NCBI GenBank assembly: GCA_002816585.1
Contig: MUCT01000007.1
Span: 1-20,511 of the forward strand
From: SAR202 cluster bacterium Io17-Chloro-G6
GTDB lineage: Bacteria; Chloroflexota; Dehalococcoidia; UBA3495
Length of the DNA: 20,511 nt
Direction: 5' to 3'
Shown here: positions 1 through 7,596 of the stretch, piece after piece
How the letters are laid out: every line of letters begins with the position of its first letter
Position numbering within the stretch: position 1 is the stretch's first letter
The notes under the pieces: model-generated
The model's input: only the letters and a program-made list of their open reading frames with translations
Database searches by the model: none
What the model was told of the DNA's origin: nothing
Program-made: the position numbers and the translations under genes

Positions 1-62
1 AACCAACCAGCATCAGAAAACAGACTCGGCCTAAGCCCTCACATACCACGACACTTTGACTC

Positions 63-476
63 TCACACCGCGGCGTTTAGTGGTACAATTTCTCTCCGCC
101 CTTGACATACCGATACGGCGGAACGCTCAGTTCCACTTTTCTTAGCGGCGTTCCCATTGTGGCCATCCGCTGGGCATGACAGGCGGGGCACATCGAGGAC
201 TGGAACCGGTCTGGGCGGCCGGTCTGCCGCTGGCGTAGAGGTAGCCCCCACTGGGGGAAGGGTGGCCGTCGATGTAGGTTGGGGGCGAGGCAAAGACTCG
301 AGGGTAGGAACCGGAATTGGGAGCAGTGTAGAAGGTGGCTGGCCGGCCGGTGCGGTAAGGGATGGCGGCATGGTCGGTGCTCCTGTCTCCCCGCCGGAGC
401 AGGCGACCAAAACCAGGACCATCGCCGATAGGAACGCTGTGGCTAAGACGGATCGGTTTTCCGAGATTCCGCTCAT
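63..476 (-). CDS. Pro/Thr-rich putative lipoprotein, unknown function
   Basis: This is a 137-residue ORF downstream of ileS on the same strand. Residues 1-26 form a lipoprotein signal: a short N-terminus, a hydrophobic run (ATAFLSAMVLVLV) and a lipobox ending at Cys26 (LVAC). Residues 30-95 are a low-complexity Pro/Thr/Ser linker, as is common in Chloroflexota envelope lipoproteins. No folded domain is recognisable. The C-terminal 40 residues are not convincing as protein. Over the same stretch another minus-strand frame gives a more protein-like tail starting with CPAC (see findings), so the annotated end may be wrong or shifted. There is no clear ribosome binding site before the ATG. No function can be assigned; membrane anchoring is inferred from the signal only. 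Confidence 0.45.
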   Translation of the reverse strand: MSGISENRSVLATAFLSAMVLVLVACSGGETGAPTMPPSLTAPAGQPPSTLLPIPVPTLESLPRPQPTSTATLPPVGATSTPAADRPPRPVPVLDVPRLSCPADGHNGNAAKKSGTERSAVSVCQGRREIVPLNAAV

Positions 477-701
477 GGGCCGATTCGCGTCGAGATTTGA
501 ATGAGCGGGGAAATGCTATGAAACCGGGCGGAACAGCTTCCAGGGTAAAGATGTTCGGCACGGAAAGAAAAAATTCCCATCATGGAAATGGTAGTGCCTC
601 GCCCGGCTCCCAGTCTATGAAAGCCAGGCCCGAAGCACTGGGTTTTGGACATAGTTCAATACAGGATAAGCGCCAAGCCGTCGTAGCCGGCTAACCGTTG
701 C

Positions 702-3700
702 CTACACCCGCTGGACGCCCAGGGTAACGTCCATGCCGTCCAGCTTGGCGGAGTCGGTGGTGGCTTCGGTTTCCGGCGCGCCGTCAACCATCTGGGTGCT
801 TAGGGTCTCGTCGCGAATGTAGCCGGAGAACGGACCTTGCATGACCTTTAGGAATTCTTCCGGCCCCTGGTAGTAGGTCACAATGCGGTCGGTGACGTCG
901 AAATTGGCCGACCGGCGCATGCCTTGGATTCGGTGGACCACCTCCCGGGCCAGCCCCTCTTCGGCCAGTTCCGGGGTGATGGCGCCGTCCACGGCCACCA
1001 TGTAGCCGCCCTCAACCGAGACGGTGTAGCTGTTGACGGAGATGATGGTCACTGCTTCATCCCCGGCCTGCTCCGACACCTGCTGGACCAGCGGTGCGTC
1101 GTTCGCAATGACCTGAATGTCCTTGATGTTCAGCTCTTCAAGTACTTGGGGGCCCACCTGGTTGATGTACCCTTCCTCGGCGGCGTCTCGGACCTTCACC
1201 AAGACGCTGGCCAGGGGTTGGCGCACTTTTAGTCCTGCGTTGGAGCGGGCGGCCCGGCCCATGCTGGCCACCTTCATGGCCAGCCGTGTGGCTTCCATCA
1301 GCGGCTCGTCCACCAGGGATGGGTCGGCCTCAGGGTACTGGGACAGGTGAACGCTGTCGGGCGCCGACGGGTCCACCGAGCAGACCAGGTTCTGGTACAT
1401 CTCCTCGGCAACAAAGGGGGCCAGAGGAGCCATGAGCTTGGCCACCGTGACCAGGCAGGTGTGCAAGGTGATGTAGCCGGACAGTTTATCGGCGTCACCT
1501 TCGTTCCTCCAGAAACGGCGGCGGCTGCGGCGCACGTACCAGTTGGATAGCTGGTCGATGAACTCCTGGATGCGCCGGCCGGCATTGGTGGGCTCATAGC
1601 CGTCCATACAGCGGTCGACCTCGGCGATCAGCGTGTTCAGTTCGGACAGCACCCAGCGGTCTAACTCGTTTTCGGGCTTCCAGTTGTCGGGGGTCTTGGA
1701 CGGGTCGAACTTGTCGATCTCGGCGTAGCCGATAAAGAACGAGTAGACGTTCCACAGTGTGAGCATCACCTTTCTAAGGGTCTCGCTGACCAGCTTTCCG
1801 GAGAACCGCCTTGGCTCACCGGGATGGGACGCGGTGAACAGGTACCAGCGCAGCGCGTCGGCGCCGTGCTCGTCCAGCACCGAAAGGGGCTCGACCACGT
1901 TGCCAACCCGCTTGCTCATCTTGCGGCCCTTCTCGTCCAGGATCAGACCCAAGCAGATGACGTTCTTGTACGCCGGCTGGCCCTTGAGCAGAGTGGACAG
2001 GGCGTGCAAGCTGTAGAACCAGCCGCGGGTCTGGTCCACCGCCTCGCAGATGTAATCGGCAGGGAACCGGCCGTCCGTGTCGATACTCTCGTTGTCGAAG
2101 GGGTAGTGCCATTGGGCGAAGGGCATGGCGCCCGAGTCGAACCAGGCGTCCATGACCTCAGGGATGCGCCGCATCTCCCCTGAACATCCCTCGGCGGTGC
2201 AATTCAGAACGACGTTGTCCACGTAGGGCCGGTGCAGGTCCAAGCCGTCGGCGTTTAGGCTGCCGTTCGCCCCGGCCATGCGCCGGAGTTCATCAACCCC
2301 GCCGACGCAGATCGTGTGATTGCATTCCTGGCACTGCCAGATGGGGATGGGCGTGCCCCAATACCGTTCCCGTGAGATGGCCCAGTCCACGTTGTTGCGG
2401 AGCCACTCGCCGAAGCGCCCGTCTTTGATGTATTCGGGATACCAGTTGATCGTGTCGTTGCCGCCGACCAACTGGTCTTTCAGCGCCGAGGTCCGGATGT
2501 ACCAGGAACTCTTGGCGTAGTAAAGCAGTGGCGTGTCGCAACGCCAGCAGAATGGGTAGGTGTGGCGGTAGATATCCTGATGGAACAGGAGTCCCCGTTC
2601 CTTGAGGTCTTCCATGATCTCCTTGTCGGCGGTCTTCACGAACTTGCCGGCGAAGGGATAGTCGCCGGTGATGATCCCCTGGAGGTCCACGGGCTGCACG
2701 AAGGCCAGTTCCTTTTCCCGGCCCACGCCGAGGTCTTCATCGCCGAAAGCTGGCGCGATGTGGACGACGCCGGTACCGTCGTCTAGGGATACAAAATCGG
2801 CGGCGACCACGGTAGGTGTTAGTTTTGCGATGGACTCTAATATCACTTGGGCGTGGCTGAGTTGCTCTTGCTCAGTCATTGGTCTGTCGAGCAGAAAATC
2901 AACATGGACGAATTTTCTGATTTCTGACCCGAATTGATCAGGCGGGTAGAGGGGTGTGTAGCCCAGCCCCACCAGGTCGGAGCCCTTGACCGATCCGACG
3001 ACGCGGTGTTCCTGGAGAATGTTGGCGGGAATCAGGGCCTGGGCCAGCACCAAACGGTGAAGGCCGCCCTCGTCTTCCAGTTCCACAATGCTGTAGTCAG
3101 CGTCTTCGTTCACGGCCAGAGCCGTGTTGCCCGGCAGGGTCCAGGGCGTGGTGGTCCAGGCTAAGAGGTATACCGAAACGTTGTCGACGCCCAGCTTGGC
3201 CAAAACGTCGGACTTGCCGGGTGACGCCTCCGGGTCTACTTGGAACTTGATGAACACTGAAGGATCTGGAGTGTTCTCCCGGTAGCCAAGGGCAACCTCA
3301 TGGGAGCTCAGGCTGGTGACGCAGCGTGGACAGTGGGGAGTGCCCCGCATGGTCTGGTAGAGCAGGTCCCGGTCCCACAGGGTTTTGAGCATCCACCAGC
3401 CGGATTCGATGTAGTTATTGTGCAGTGTGACATAGGGGTCTTCCATGTCGACCCAGTAACCGATGCGGTCGGTCATGGTCTCCCATTCTTTCACGTAACG
3501 GAAAACGCTTTCCCGGCATTTTTTGTTGAATTCCTCGATGCCGTAGTTTTCGATGTCCCGTTTGCTCTTCAGGCCCAGTTCTTTCTCGACCTCCAGTTCC
3601 ACGGGAAGGCCGTGGGTGTCCCAGCCGCCCTTGCGCTGGACACGGTAGCCCTTCATGGTGCGGTAGCGGCAGATGACGTCTTTGAAGACGCGGGCGAGAA

Positions 3701-3875
3701 CGTGGTGGATGCCGGGGCTGCCGTTGGCGGTAGGCGGGCCCTCATACATCATGAAGAGCGGCGCATCGGGGCGTTCGGACTCAGTGCGCCGAAAGACGTC
3801 CTTGTCCTTCCAATGCTGCAGGACATTGGCGTCCAACTCGGGGAAACTGACACGGCTGGAAACAGGCTTAAACAT
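702..3875 (-). CDS. ileS: Isoleucyl-tRNA synthetase, type 2 (IleRS2)
   Basis: This cytoplasmic class I synthetase charges tRNA-Ile with isoleucine. It has 1057 residues, and its N-terminus and length (about 1045 in Thermus) match the long Thermus/eukaryote-like type-2 group rather than the shorter E. coli type. The Rossmann signature is at residues 46-60, but the HIGH tetrapeptide reads Gly55-Ile56-His57-His58 (GIHH). The second signature KMSKR is intact at 652-656 (bases 1908-1922). GWDTHGLPVE is the conserved motif just after the first half of the active site. The CP1 editing insert follows, with cysteine pairs CPRC, CWRC, CQEC and a later C-x4-C that are probable zinc ligands. A tryptophan-rich anticodon-binding region is C-terminal (SNWYVRRSRRRFW). 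The start ATG is 59 bases downstream of a TATAAT box. The ribosome binding site is weak. The identification is very secure; the altered HIGH motif is discussed in findings. Confidence 0.97.
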   Translation of the reverse strand: MFKPVSSRVSFPELDANVLQHWKDKDVFRRTESERPDAPLFMMYEGPPTANGSPGIHHVLARVFKDVICRYRTMKGYRVQRKGGWDTHGLPVELEVEKELGLKSKRDIENYGIEEFNKKCRESVFRYVKEWETMTDRIGYWVDMEDPYVTLHNNYIESGWWMLKTLWDRDLLYQTMRGTPHCPRCVTSLSSHEVALGYRENTPDPSVFIKFQVDPEASPGKSDVLAKLGVDNVSVYLLAWTTTPWTLPGNTALAVNEDADYSIVELEDEGGLHRLVLAQALIPANILQEHRVVGSVKGSDLVGLGYTPLYPPDQFGSEIRKFVHVDFLLDRPMTEQEQLSHAQVILESIAKLTPTVVAADFVSLDDGTGVVHIAPAFGDEDLGVGREKELAFVQPVDLQGIITGDYPFAGKFVKTADKEIMEDLKERGLLFHQDIYRHTYPFCWRCDTPLLYYAKSSWYIRTSALKDQLVGGNDTINWYPEYIKDGRFGEWLRNNVDWAISRERYWGTPIPIWQCQECNHTICVGGVDELRRMAGANGSLNADGLDLHRPYVDNVVLNCTAEGCSGEMRRIPEVMDAWFDSGAMPFAQWHYPFDNESIDTDGRFPADYICEAVDQTRGWFYSLHALSTLLKGQPAYKNVICLGLILDEKGRKMSKRVGNVVEPLSVLDEHGADALRWYLFTASHPGEPRRFSGKLVSETLRKVMLTLWNVYSFFIGYAEIDKFDPSKTPDNWKPENELDRWVLSELNTLIAEVDRCMDGYEPTNAGRRIQEFIDQLSNWYVRRSRRRFWRNEGDADKLSGYITLHTCLVTVAKLMAPLAPFVAEEMYQNLVCSVDPSAPDSVHLSQYPEADPSLVDEPLMEATRLAMKVASMGRAARSNAGLKVRQPLASVLVKVRDAAEEGYINQVGPQVLEELNIKDIQVIANDAPLVQQVSEQAGDEAVTIISVNSYTVSVEGGYMVAVDGAITPELAEEGLAREVVHRIQGMRRSANFDVTDRIVTYYQGPEEFLKVMQGPFSGYIRDETLSTQMVDGAPETEATTDSAKLDGMDVTLGVQRV

Positions 3876-3933
3876 ATCGGAAGGGTGATCCTCTGGACCG
3901 GCGACGGTGAGCCGGCTGTGTTACTAATCTGGC

Positions 3934-3939
3934 ATTATA
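3934..3939 (-). promoter_or_regulatory. ileS: Probable -10 box of the ileS promoter
   Basis: Reading the minus strand, a perfect TATAAT lies about 59 bases before the ileS start codon, in the gap between the aspartic-protease-like gene and ileS. No good -35 hexamer is found 16-18 bases upstream, so this is only a likely promoter. It suggests ileS can be transcribed independently of the thi operon above it. Confidence 0.35.
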
Positions 3940-4000
3940 CCGCAGGGGGCGGCGTCCAGACGTACCTAGTACCCAATTTTGCAAATCGTTTTTACGAAAA

Positions 4001-4102
4001 CCGTTTGTGGTGAGCCCGTCGAACCACCGCTCCTAGTGAGGCCAATTTCTCCGATGAAACCGTGGCTAATGCGCGTCCTTCGACGGGGCTCAGGACGAAC
4101 GG
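4001..4102. repeat. REP-like pair of inverted hairpin repeats
   Basis: Two related 27-base units lie in opposite orientation at 4001-4027 and 4076-4102. Read in the same sense, both start CCGTTYGT and share a TGAGCCC(C)GTCGAA core. Each unit folds by itself: unit 1 pairs GTGGT with ACCAC, and unit 2 (minus-strand sense) pairs GTCCT with AGGAC around nearly the same loop. The stems differ by compensating changes, so structure is kept while sequence drifts. This resembles REP/BIME-type intergenic repeats widespread in bacterial chromosomes. It sits just after the last gene of the thi operon and may act as an mRNA end or stabiliser. Mobilisation by a TnpA-REP enzyme is possible but not shown here. 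Confidence 0.7.
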
Positions 4103-4134
4103 ATTCCCGTACAGCTGATCAGTGGCGGGAAACT

Positions 4135-4503
4135 CTAAGTCAAAAACATATCGGCCAGGACCAGCTTCTGCTCGCCGGGGTCAGCGGCCAGGCCGAAAGC
4201 GGCCAGGGTGTGGCGGCCCAGCGTGGGCTCCCCGTCGGGCTTGCCGTAGACGCAGATGGTGGTGCGCTCTTGGCCTTCGATGCGCATGCGCACCTCGGCC
4301 ATGGGAAGCATCTCCCAGCCGCCGCCGGGCAGGGTGAACCGGGACTCCCATTCCGTTTCAACTCCCAGCATCTCCAGCAGGGTGGAGGGGAGCACGGAAT
4401 AGATGTTTTCCGAGCCGGCGACGACAATCACCCGCTGGAACCGGGCGCCGTCCCGGGGCCCGATCTCGATGGAACAACGGAATGTGTTGGTGGGCGTGGT
4501 CAT
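4135..4503 (-). CDS. Degenerate retropepsin-like (clan AA) aspartic protease homologue
   Basis: This 122-residue single-domain protein has the layout of small bacterial retroviral-type aspartyl proteases. A first beta-hairpin (residues 11-28) leads to the position of the catalytic DTG loop. A VLPSTLLEMLGVE helix region follows at 37-49, and the C-terminal segment is LGRHTLAAFGLAADPGEQKLV, where family members usually read LLG-x-x-TLE-x-x-x-L-x-x-D. The loop here reads VVAGS at 27-31 instead of V-D-T-G-A, so the catalytic aspartate is absent and the protein is probably not a protease. It starts 33 bases after thiD ends and appears to be the last gene of the thi operon. There is no signal peptide or membrane segment. 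The assignment rests on motif layout only; function is unknown. Confidence 0.6.
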   Translation of the reverse strand: MTTPTNTFRCSIEIGPRDGARFQRVIVVAGSENIYSVLPSTLLEMLGVETEWESRFTLPGGGWEMLPMAEVRMRIEGQERTTICVYGKPDGEPTLGRHTLAAFGLAADPGEQKLVLADMFLT

Positions 4504-4536
4504 CTGATCTGCTCTTTCGTTTGCGGTTTTCCTACA

Positions 4537-5361
4537 CTACGGCATTTCCGGCCAGAGTTTGTAGAAGTGGTTTAGCGGTCCGTGGCCCTGCCCGATGGGA
4601 AAGGAACGGCGAATGGCCTCGGTGACGAACTCTTTGGCTTGACCAACCGCGTCCTCGGTTGCCAGGCCCTTGGCCAGTCCGGCAGCCACCGCCGATGCAA
4701 AGGTACAGCCGGTGCCGTGGGTATTGGCGGTCTCTATCCGTGGTGATGTGAACTCCCGAAAGTTGTTCCCATCGAAGTACAGATCGGTGGCCGGGCCATC
4801 ACGGTGGCCTCCTTTGACCACAACCGACGCCGCCCCCATGGCGATAATAGCTTTGGCGGCATTCCGGACATCCCCGTCGGTGACGATCTTCAGACCAGTC
4901 AGAGTCTCGGCCTCCGGAATGTTGGGAGTGACCACCGCGGCCAGGGGCAGCAGCCGCTCACGAAGAGCTCCAACCGCGTCTTCTCTCAGGAGGGAATCAC
5001 CGCTCTTGGCGACCATCACTGGGTCCACCACCAAGCGGCGCAGGCCGGAGATTCCCGGGTGTGTCGCCAGGGAGGCGGCGACGCATTCGATTATGGCGCT
5101 GCTGGACAGCATGCCGGTTTTTACGGCATCTGCGCCGATGTCGGAGACCACCGCGTCGATCTGAGCAGCGATCACATCGGTGGGGACCTCATGCACCGCA
5201 GTCACAGCCACGGTGTTCTGGGCGGTGATGGCGGTCAGCACCGACGTTCCATAGATGCCCAATGCGGCAAAGGTTTTGAGGTCGGCTTGGACACCCGCCC
5301 CGCCACCCGAGTCGGATCCGGCGATGGTCATAGCAGAGGGGATCCGTCTCACTACGGCCAA
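4537..5361 (-). CDS. thiD: Hydroxymethylpyrimidine/phosphomethylpyrimidine kinase
   Basis: ThiD phosphorylates HMP to HMP-P and then HMP-PP, the pyrimidine half of thiamin, in the cytoplasm. At 274 residues it has the usual length for the ribokinase-fold family. Visible signatures are the substrate loop GSDSGGGAG at 15-23, VKTGM at 80-84, VDPVM at 112-116, the TPNIPEAE segment at 145-152 and the C-terminal anion-hole motif [12 protein letters not shown] at 213-224. The start is a TTG at 5361, preceded by AGGGGTG at good spacing and overlapping the end of tenA by 10 bases, which implies translational coupling. An ATG at 5331 (Met11) is a poorer alternative because it lacks a ribosome binding site. 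The place in the TPP-riboswitch operon fits a salvage role. There is no ThiE fusion. Confidence 0.95.
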   Translation of the reverse strand: MAVVRRIPSAMTIAGSDSGGGAGVQADLKTFAALGIYGTSVLTAITAQNTVAVTAVHEVPTDVIAAQIDAVVSDIGADAVKTGMLSSSAIIECVAASLATHPGISGLRRLVVDPVMVAKSGDSLLREDAVGALRERLLPLAAVVTPNIPEAETLTGLKIVTDGDVRNAAKAIIAMGAASVVVKGGHRDGPATDLYFDGNNFREFTSPRIETANTHGTGCTFASAVAAGLAKGLATEDAVGQAKEFVTEAIRRSFPIGQGHGPLNHFYKLWPEMP

Positions 5362-6011
5362 GTTTCACCCCTGTAGGCCATGTCGAAGAACTGGTATTCG
5401 TACCGGAGCACGTCCAGGAATATCCGTTGCAGCTTCTGCCGCTGTTCCGGTGTGGGAGCGGACCCGTCCACCACGCTGCGGAGCCAGGACACAAAGCCGG
5501 ACATGCCAGGGCTGGTATGGAGATCGATCCAGGTCTGGTAGTAACGGTTTCCCGGCTTCTTGCCCGCCTGCTCGGCAACCTGCGCCCAGTCCAGGTAGGG
5601 CCACTCCACCGCCAGCAACGTGGCGATAACCTCGGTGAACGTGCCCTCGTAGGCCAGTGTGCGCAGATAGCCGCTGTAGTTCTGGGTGGTGGGCAGATAC
5701 TGGAGTCCATTCACCTCTTCAGGAGACAGACCCCGTTCCCGGAAGGCCTCTTGAAACAAGCCCTCTTCGCCGCCCAGTCCCAGGTGCAGAAACCCAACCA
5801 GTTCGCGTGCAGCGTCGAAGTCGGGGGCTTTGGCGGTGGCCAGGCTGAGCAATATGGCCCAGTCCCGCAGGAACAGGTAGTCCTGGTCGAAATAAATATC
5901 GAAGGTATTCCGGTCCAGAGAGCCGTCGGCCATCTCTGTGACAAAGGGGTGGGTGACCACCCTTTCCCAAATGGGCCCAACGCCGGCCCGGAGTTCATCG
6001 CTTAAACCCAA
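5352..6011 (-). CDS. tenA: TenA-family aminopyrimidine aminohydrolase (thiaminase II family), Cys-less type
   Basis: TenA enzymes hydrolyse 4-amino-5-aminomethyl-2-methylpyrimidine to HMP for thiamin salvage. The 219 residues align over the full family, with numbering close to the B. subtilis enzyme: Asp44 in YFDQDYLFL, Glu205 in [10 protein letters not shown], and the [10 protein letters not shown] helix at 107-116. The catalytic Cys135 of classical TenA, normally in a CxWxY motif, is Val135 here (AVEWPY, 134-139). This places the protein with the Cys-lacking TenA_E-like group, some members of which act on N-formyl-aminopyrimidine. The start is TTG at 6011; no suitable upstream ATG is seen. 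It overlaps thiD by 10 bases and lies after a strong intercistronic hairpin. The family call is secure; the exact reaction is inferred. Confidence 0.92.
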   Translation of the reverse strand: MGLSDELRAGVGPIWERVVTHPFVTEMADGSLDRNTFDIYFDQDYLFLRDWAILLSLATAKAPDFDAARELVGFLHLGLGGEEGLFQEAFRERGLSPEEVNGLQYLPTTQNYSGYLRTLAYEGTFTEVIATLLAVEWPYLDWAQVAEQAGKKPGNRYYQTWIDLHTSPGMSGFVSWLRSVVDGSAPTPEQRQKLQRIFLDVLRYEYQFFDMAYRGETWP

Positions 6012-6030
6012 TGCCTTCCCGTCCTAACCA

Positions 6031-6054
6031 CCGGCGGCGCCGAGGCGCCGCCGG
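6031..6054 (-). other. Perfect GC-rich intercistronic hairpin
   Basis: A 10-bp perfect inverted repeat, CCGGCGGCGC pairing with GCGCCGCCGG around a 4-base loop, fills most of the 48-base gap between the GYD gene and tenA. No T-run follows on either strand, so it is not a standard intrinsic terminator. As RNA it would be very stable and could mark a processing, stabilising or attenuation point within the thi operon. Confidence 0.6.
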
Positions 6055-6059
6055 AAAGA

Positions 6060-6419
6060 TTACTCCTCGCCCGGACCTTCTTCAGGCGTGAAATCCGGAG
6101 TGAGTCCAACCGACTCGGCCTGGTCGGACGGGTCCGGGGAATTTCCGTCGGTCATGAAGCCGATCGGGATGGCCGGCAGAGTCTCCAGGTGAAGCCCGGT
6201 GAGCATTCCCAATTCCAGGGACACTCTCGCCACGGCATCGTTGTCGTCGGCCTCCACTAACATCACGAAGTCGTACCGCCCCAAAACGGCGTACTGCCCT
6301 AATATCTCGGCCCTAGGAATTTTTAAGTCCCTGGTTCGATCCACTATCAGGTTCGGATTCCCATGCAGCATCCGCTGTCCGTCATGGGTCAAAGACCCCA
6401 ATAGAAAATAGAGCGACAT
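6060..6419 (-). CDS. GYD-domain protein in the thiamin operon
   Basis: This 119-residue protein has the small ferredoxin-like alpha/beta fold of the GYD family: an N-terminal strand (SLYFLLGSLTHDG), a helix, then the family hallmark GRYDFVMLVEADDNDAVARVSLELG at about 47-71, where G-R-Y-D stands for the GYD motif. The C-terminal 30 residues are acidic and Pro-rich, and probably disordered. No catalytic residues are known for the family. It lies between thiY and tenA on the same strand, with a GGGGGA ribosome binding site before the ATG. Co-transcription with the TPP-regulated genes is likely. A role as a small binding or regulatory subunit is speculation. Membership of the family is fairly secure; function is unknown. 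Confidence 0.75.
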   Translation of the reverse strand: MSLYFLLGSLTHDGQRMLHGNPNLIVDRTRDLKIPRAEILGQYAVLGRYDFVMLVEADDNDAVARVSLELGMLTGLHLETLPAIPIGFMTDGNSPDPSDQAESVGLTPDFTPEEGPGEE

Positions 6420-6499
6420 CTATGTATCCCCCAATTACCAAGCCTATGGTTCGGCCTGCGGACCAGGCAGCTCAATTTAGGGAAAGTATATCACCGGGC

Positions 6500-7570
6500 C
6501 TATCTGGCGCCCTCAACGAAGCTATTATCAAAGGCGGAGGTAGCGGCATCGGCCGAAGTCAACCGGCCCGACTCCACCATCCACTCGGCGAATACCTCCC
6601 AGCGGTCCTGCTCCTGCCAGCCAAACACGCCGTTGTCCGTCGCCCACAATGGAGCCAGCAAGATAACACCGGGATTTTCTATCTCCAGGTCCGTCTCCGG
6701 CTTCACCGACTTCAAAAGGGCCACGGCGTCTAGGGGATCGGCAATGGCATCCTGATAGCCCCGCGTGACGGCGCGGACGAATTTCTGAACAACCTCCGGG
6801 TCATCGGCGATTTTGTCCTCGCTCGCTACAATCACCAACTCATAGAAGTCTGGGACGCCGTGCTCCTCCATGCGCATGATGTTAAGTTCAAAGCCTAGGT
6901 TGGTGGCTGAGATGGACTCGTGGACCCAGTAGGCCCCGACTATGGCGTCCACGTTCTTGCTGATTAGCGAGGTAACAAGATCGAAGCCCACGTTAACCAT
7001 CTCAACGTCATCGATGGTCAGCCCTTGGCTACGCAACATTGTGTCGATCAGCGCTTCGTCCGAAGGCAGCCCTGGATTGCCGACCTTCTTTCCCTTGAGG
7101 TCCCTGGGCTCCACAATCCCGGACTCCGTCAGGGCCATCACCGAGTTGAGGGGGTGCTGGACCAGAGCCATGATGGACACTGCGTCGATGCCCTGCTCGC
7201 GGGCGATGAGCAATTCCGGTTGGTAGCTGATGCCGAAATCGTCCCGGCCGGCGGCGACTGTCTGCAATACGGTAGACGGGTCGCCGGGGACATAGATGTT
7301 TACTTCTAGCCCCTGGTCGGCGAAGTAACCCCGTTCTTGGGCGATGAAAAGACCCGAGTGGTTGGACCAGGGGAACCAGTCGAGAGCTATTGAAACCTCG
7401 GTAAGCTCTTCTGGCGCTTCTGTCGGTGTTTCAGTTGGCACGTCAGTGGGCGCTACCGTAGGGACCTTGGTGGGTACCGCGGTTGGGTCGCTACCGCAGG
7501 CAGCGGCCAATAGTGAGAAAACGAATAGTAGCGAGACCAAAATGGCTGTCCGTTTGGTGAACAATTTCAT
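6500..7570 (-). CDS. thiY: ABC transporter substrate-binding lipoprotein, NMT1/THI5-like (pyrimidine precursor)
   Basis: ThiY captures a thiamin pyrimidine precursor (N-formyl-aminopyrimidine or related) outside the membrane and hands it to ThiX. A lipoprotein signal peptide ends at Cys25 (LLAAAC). A Thr/Pro/Glu-rich tether covers residues 29-56, and the periplasmic-binding fold starts at about 58. The family hallmark LDWFP at 63-67, followed by HSGLFIAQERGYFADQGLEV, identifies the NMT1/THI5-like family, whose fold is shared by yeast HMP-P synthase. Length is 356 residues. It follows thiX by 26 bases and has a clear AAAGGAGA ribosome binding site. The riboswitch upstream and tenA/thiD downstream support pyrimidine rather than nitrate or sulfonate transport. 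The ligand is inferred from context. Confidence 0.9.
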   Translation of the reverse strand: MKLFTKRTAILVSLLFVFSLLAAACGSDPTAVPTKVPTVAPTDVPTETPTEAPEELTEVSIALDWFPWSNHSGLFIAQERGYFADQGLEVNIYVPGDPSTVLQTVAAGRDDFGISYQPELLIAREQGIDAVSIMALVQHPLNSVMALTESGIVEPRDLKGKKVGNPGLPSDEALIDTMLRSQGLTIDDVEMVNVGFDLVTSLISKNVDAIVGAYWVHESISATNLGFELNIMRMEEHGVPDFYELVIVASEDKIADDPEVVQKFVRAVTRGYQDAIADPLDAVALLKSVKPETDLEIENPGVILLAPLWATDNGVFGWQEQDRWEVFAEWMVESGRLTSADAATSAFDNSFVEGAR

Positions 7571-7596
7571 GCTGATGAGTCTCCTTTCTCGAATCT

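Noticed and set aside
3300..4013. 237-codon plus-strand ORF opposite the ileS N-terminus
   Set aside because: It is antisense to strongly conserved synthetase sequence, has a low-complexity Ala/Val/Asp-rich translation, no ribosome site and no motif; it is a shadow of GC-rich coding DNA.
3876..4134. T-box leader for ileS
   Set aside because: No T-box core sequence, specifier stem or terminator is visible on the minus strand in this gap.
4804..5376. 190-codon plus-strand ORF opposite thiD
   Set aside because: His/Gly/Arg-rich translation with no domain, fully covered by a well-conserved gene on the other strand.
5427..6005. 192-codon plus-strand ORF opposite tenA
   Set aside because: Antisense shadow of tenA; no start context and no recognisable protein features.
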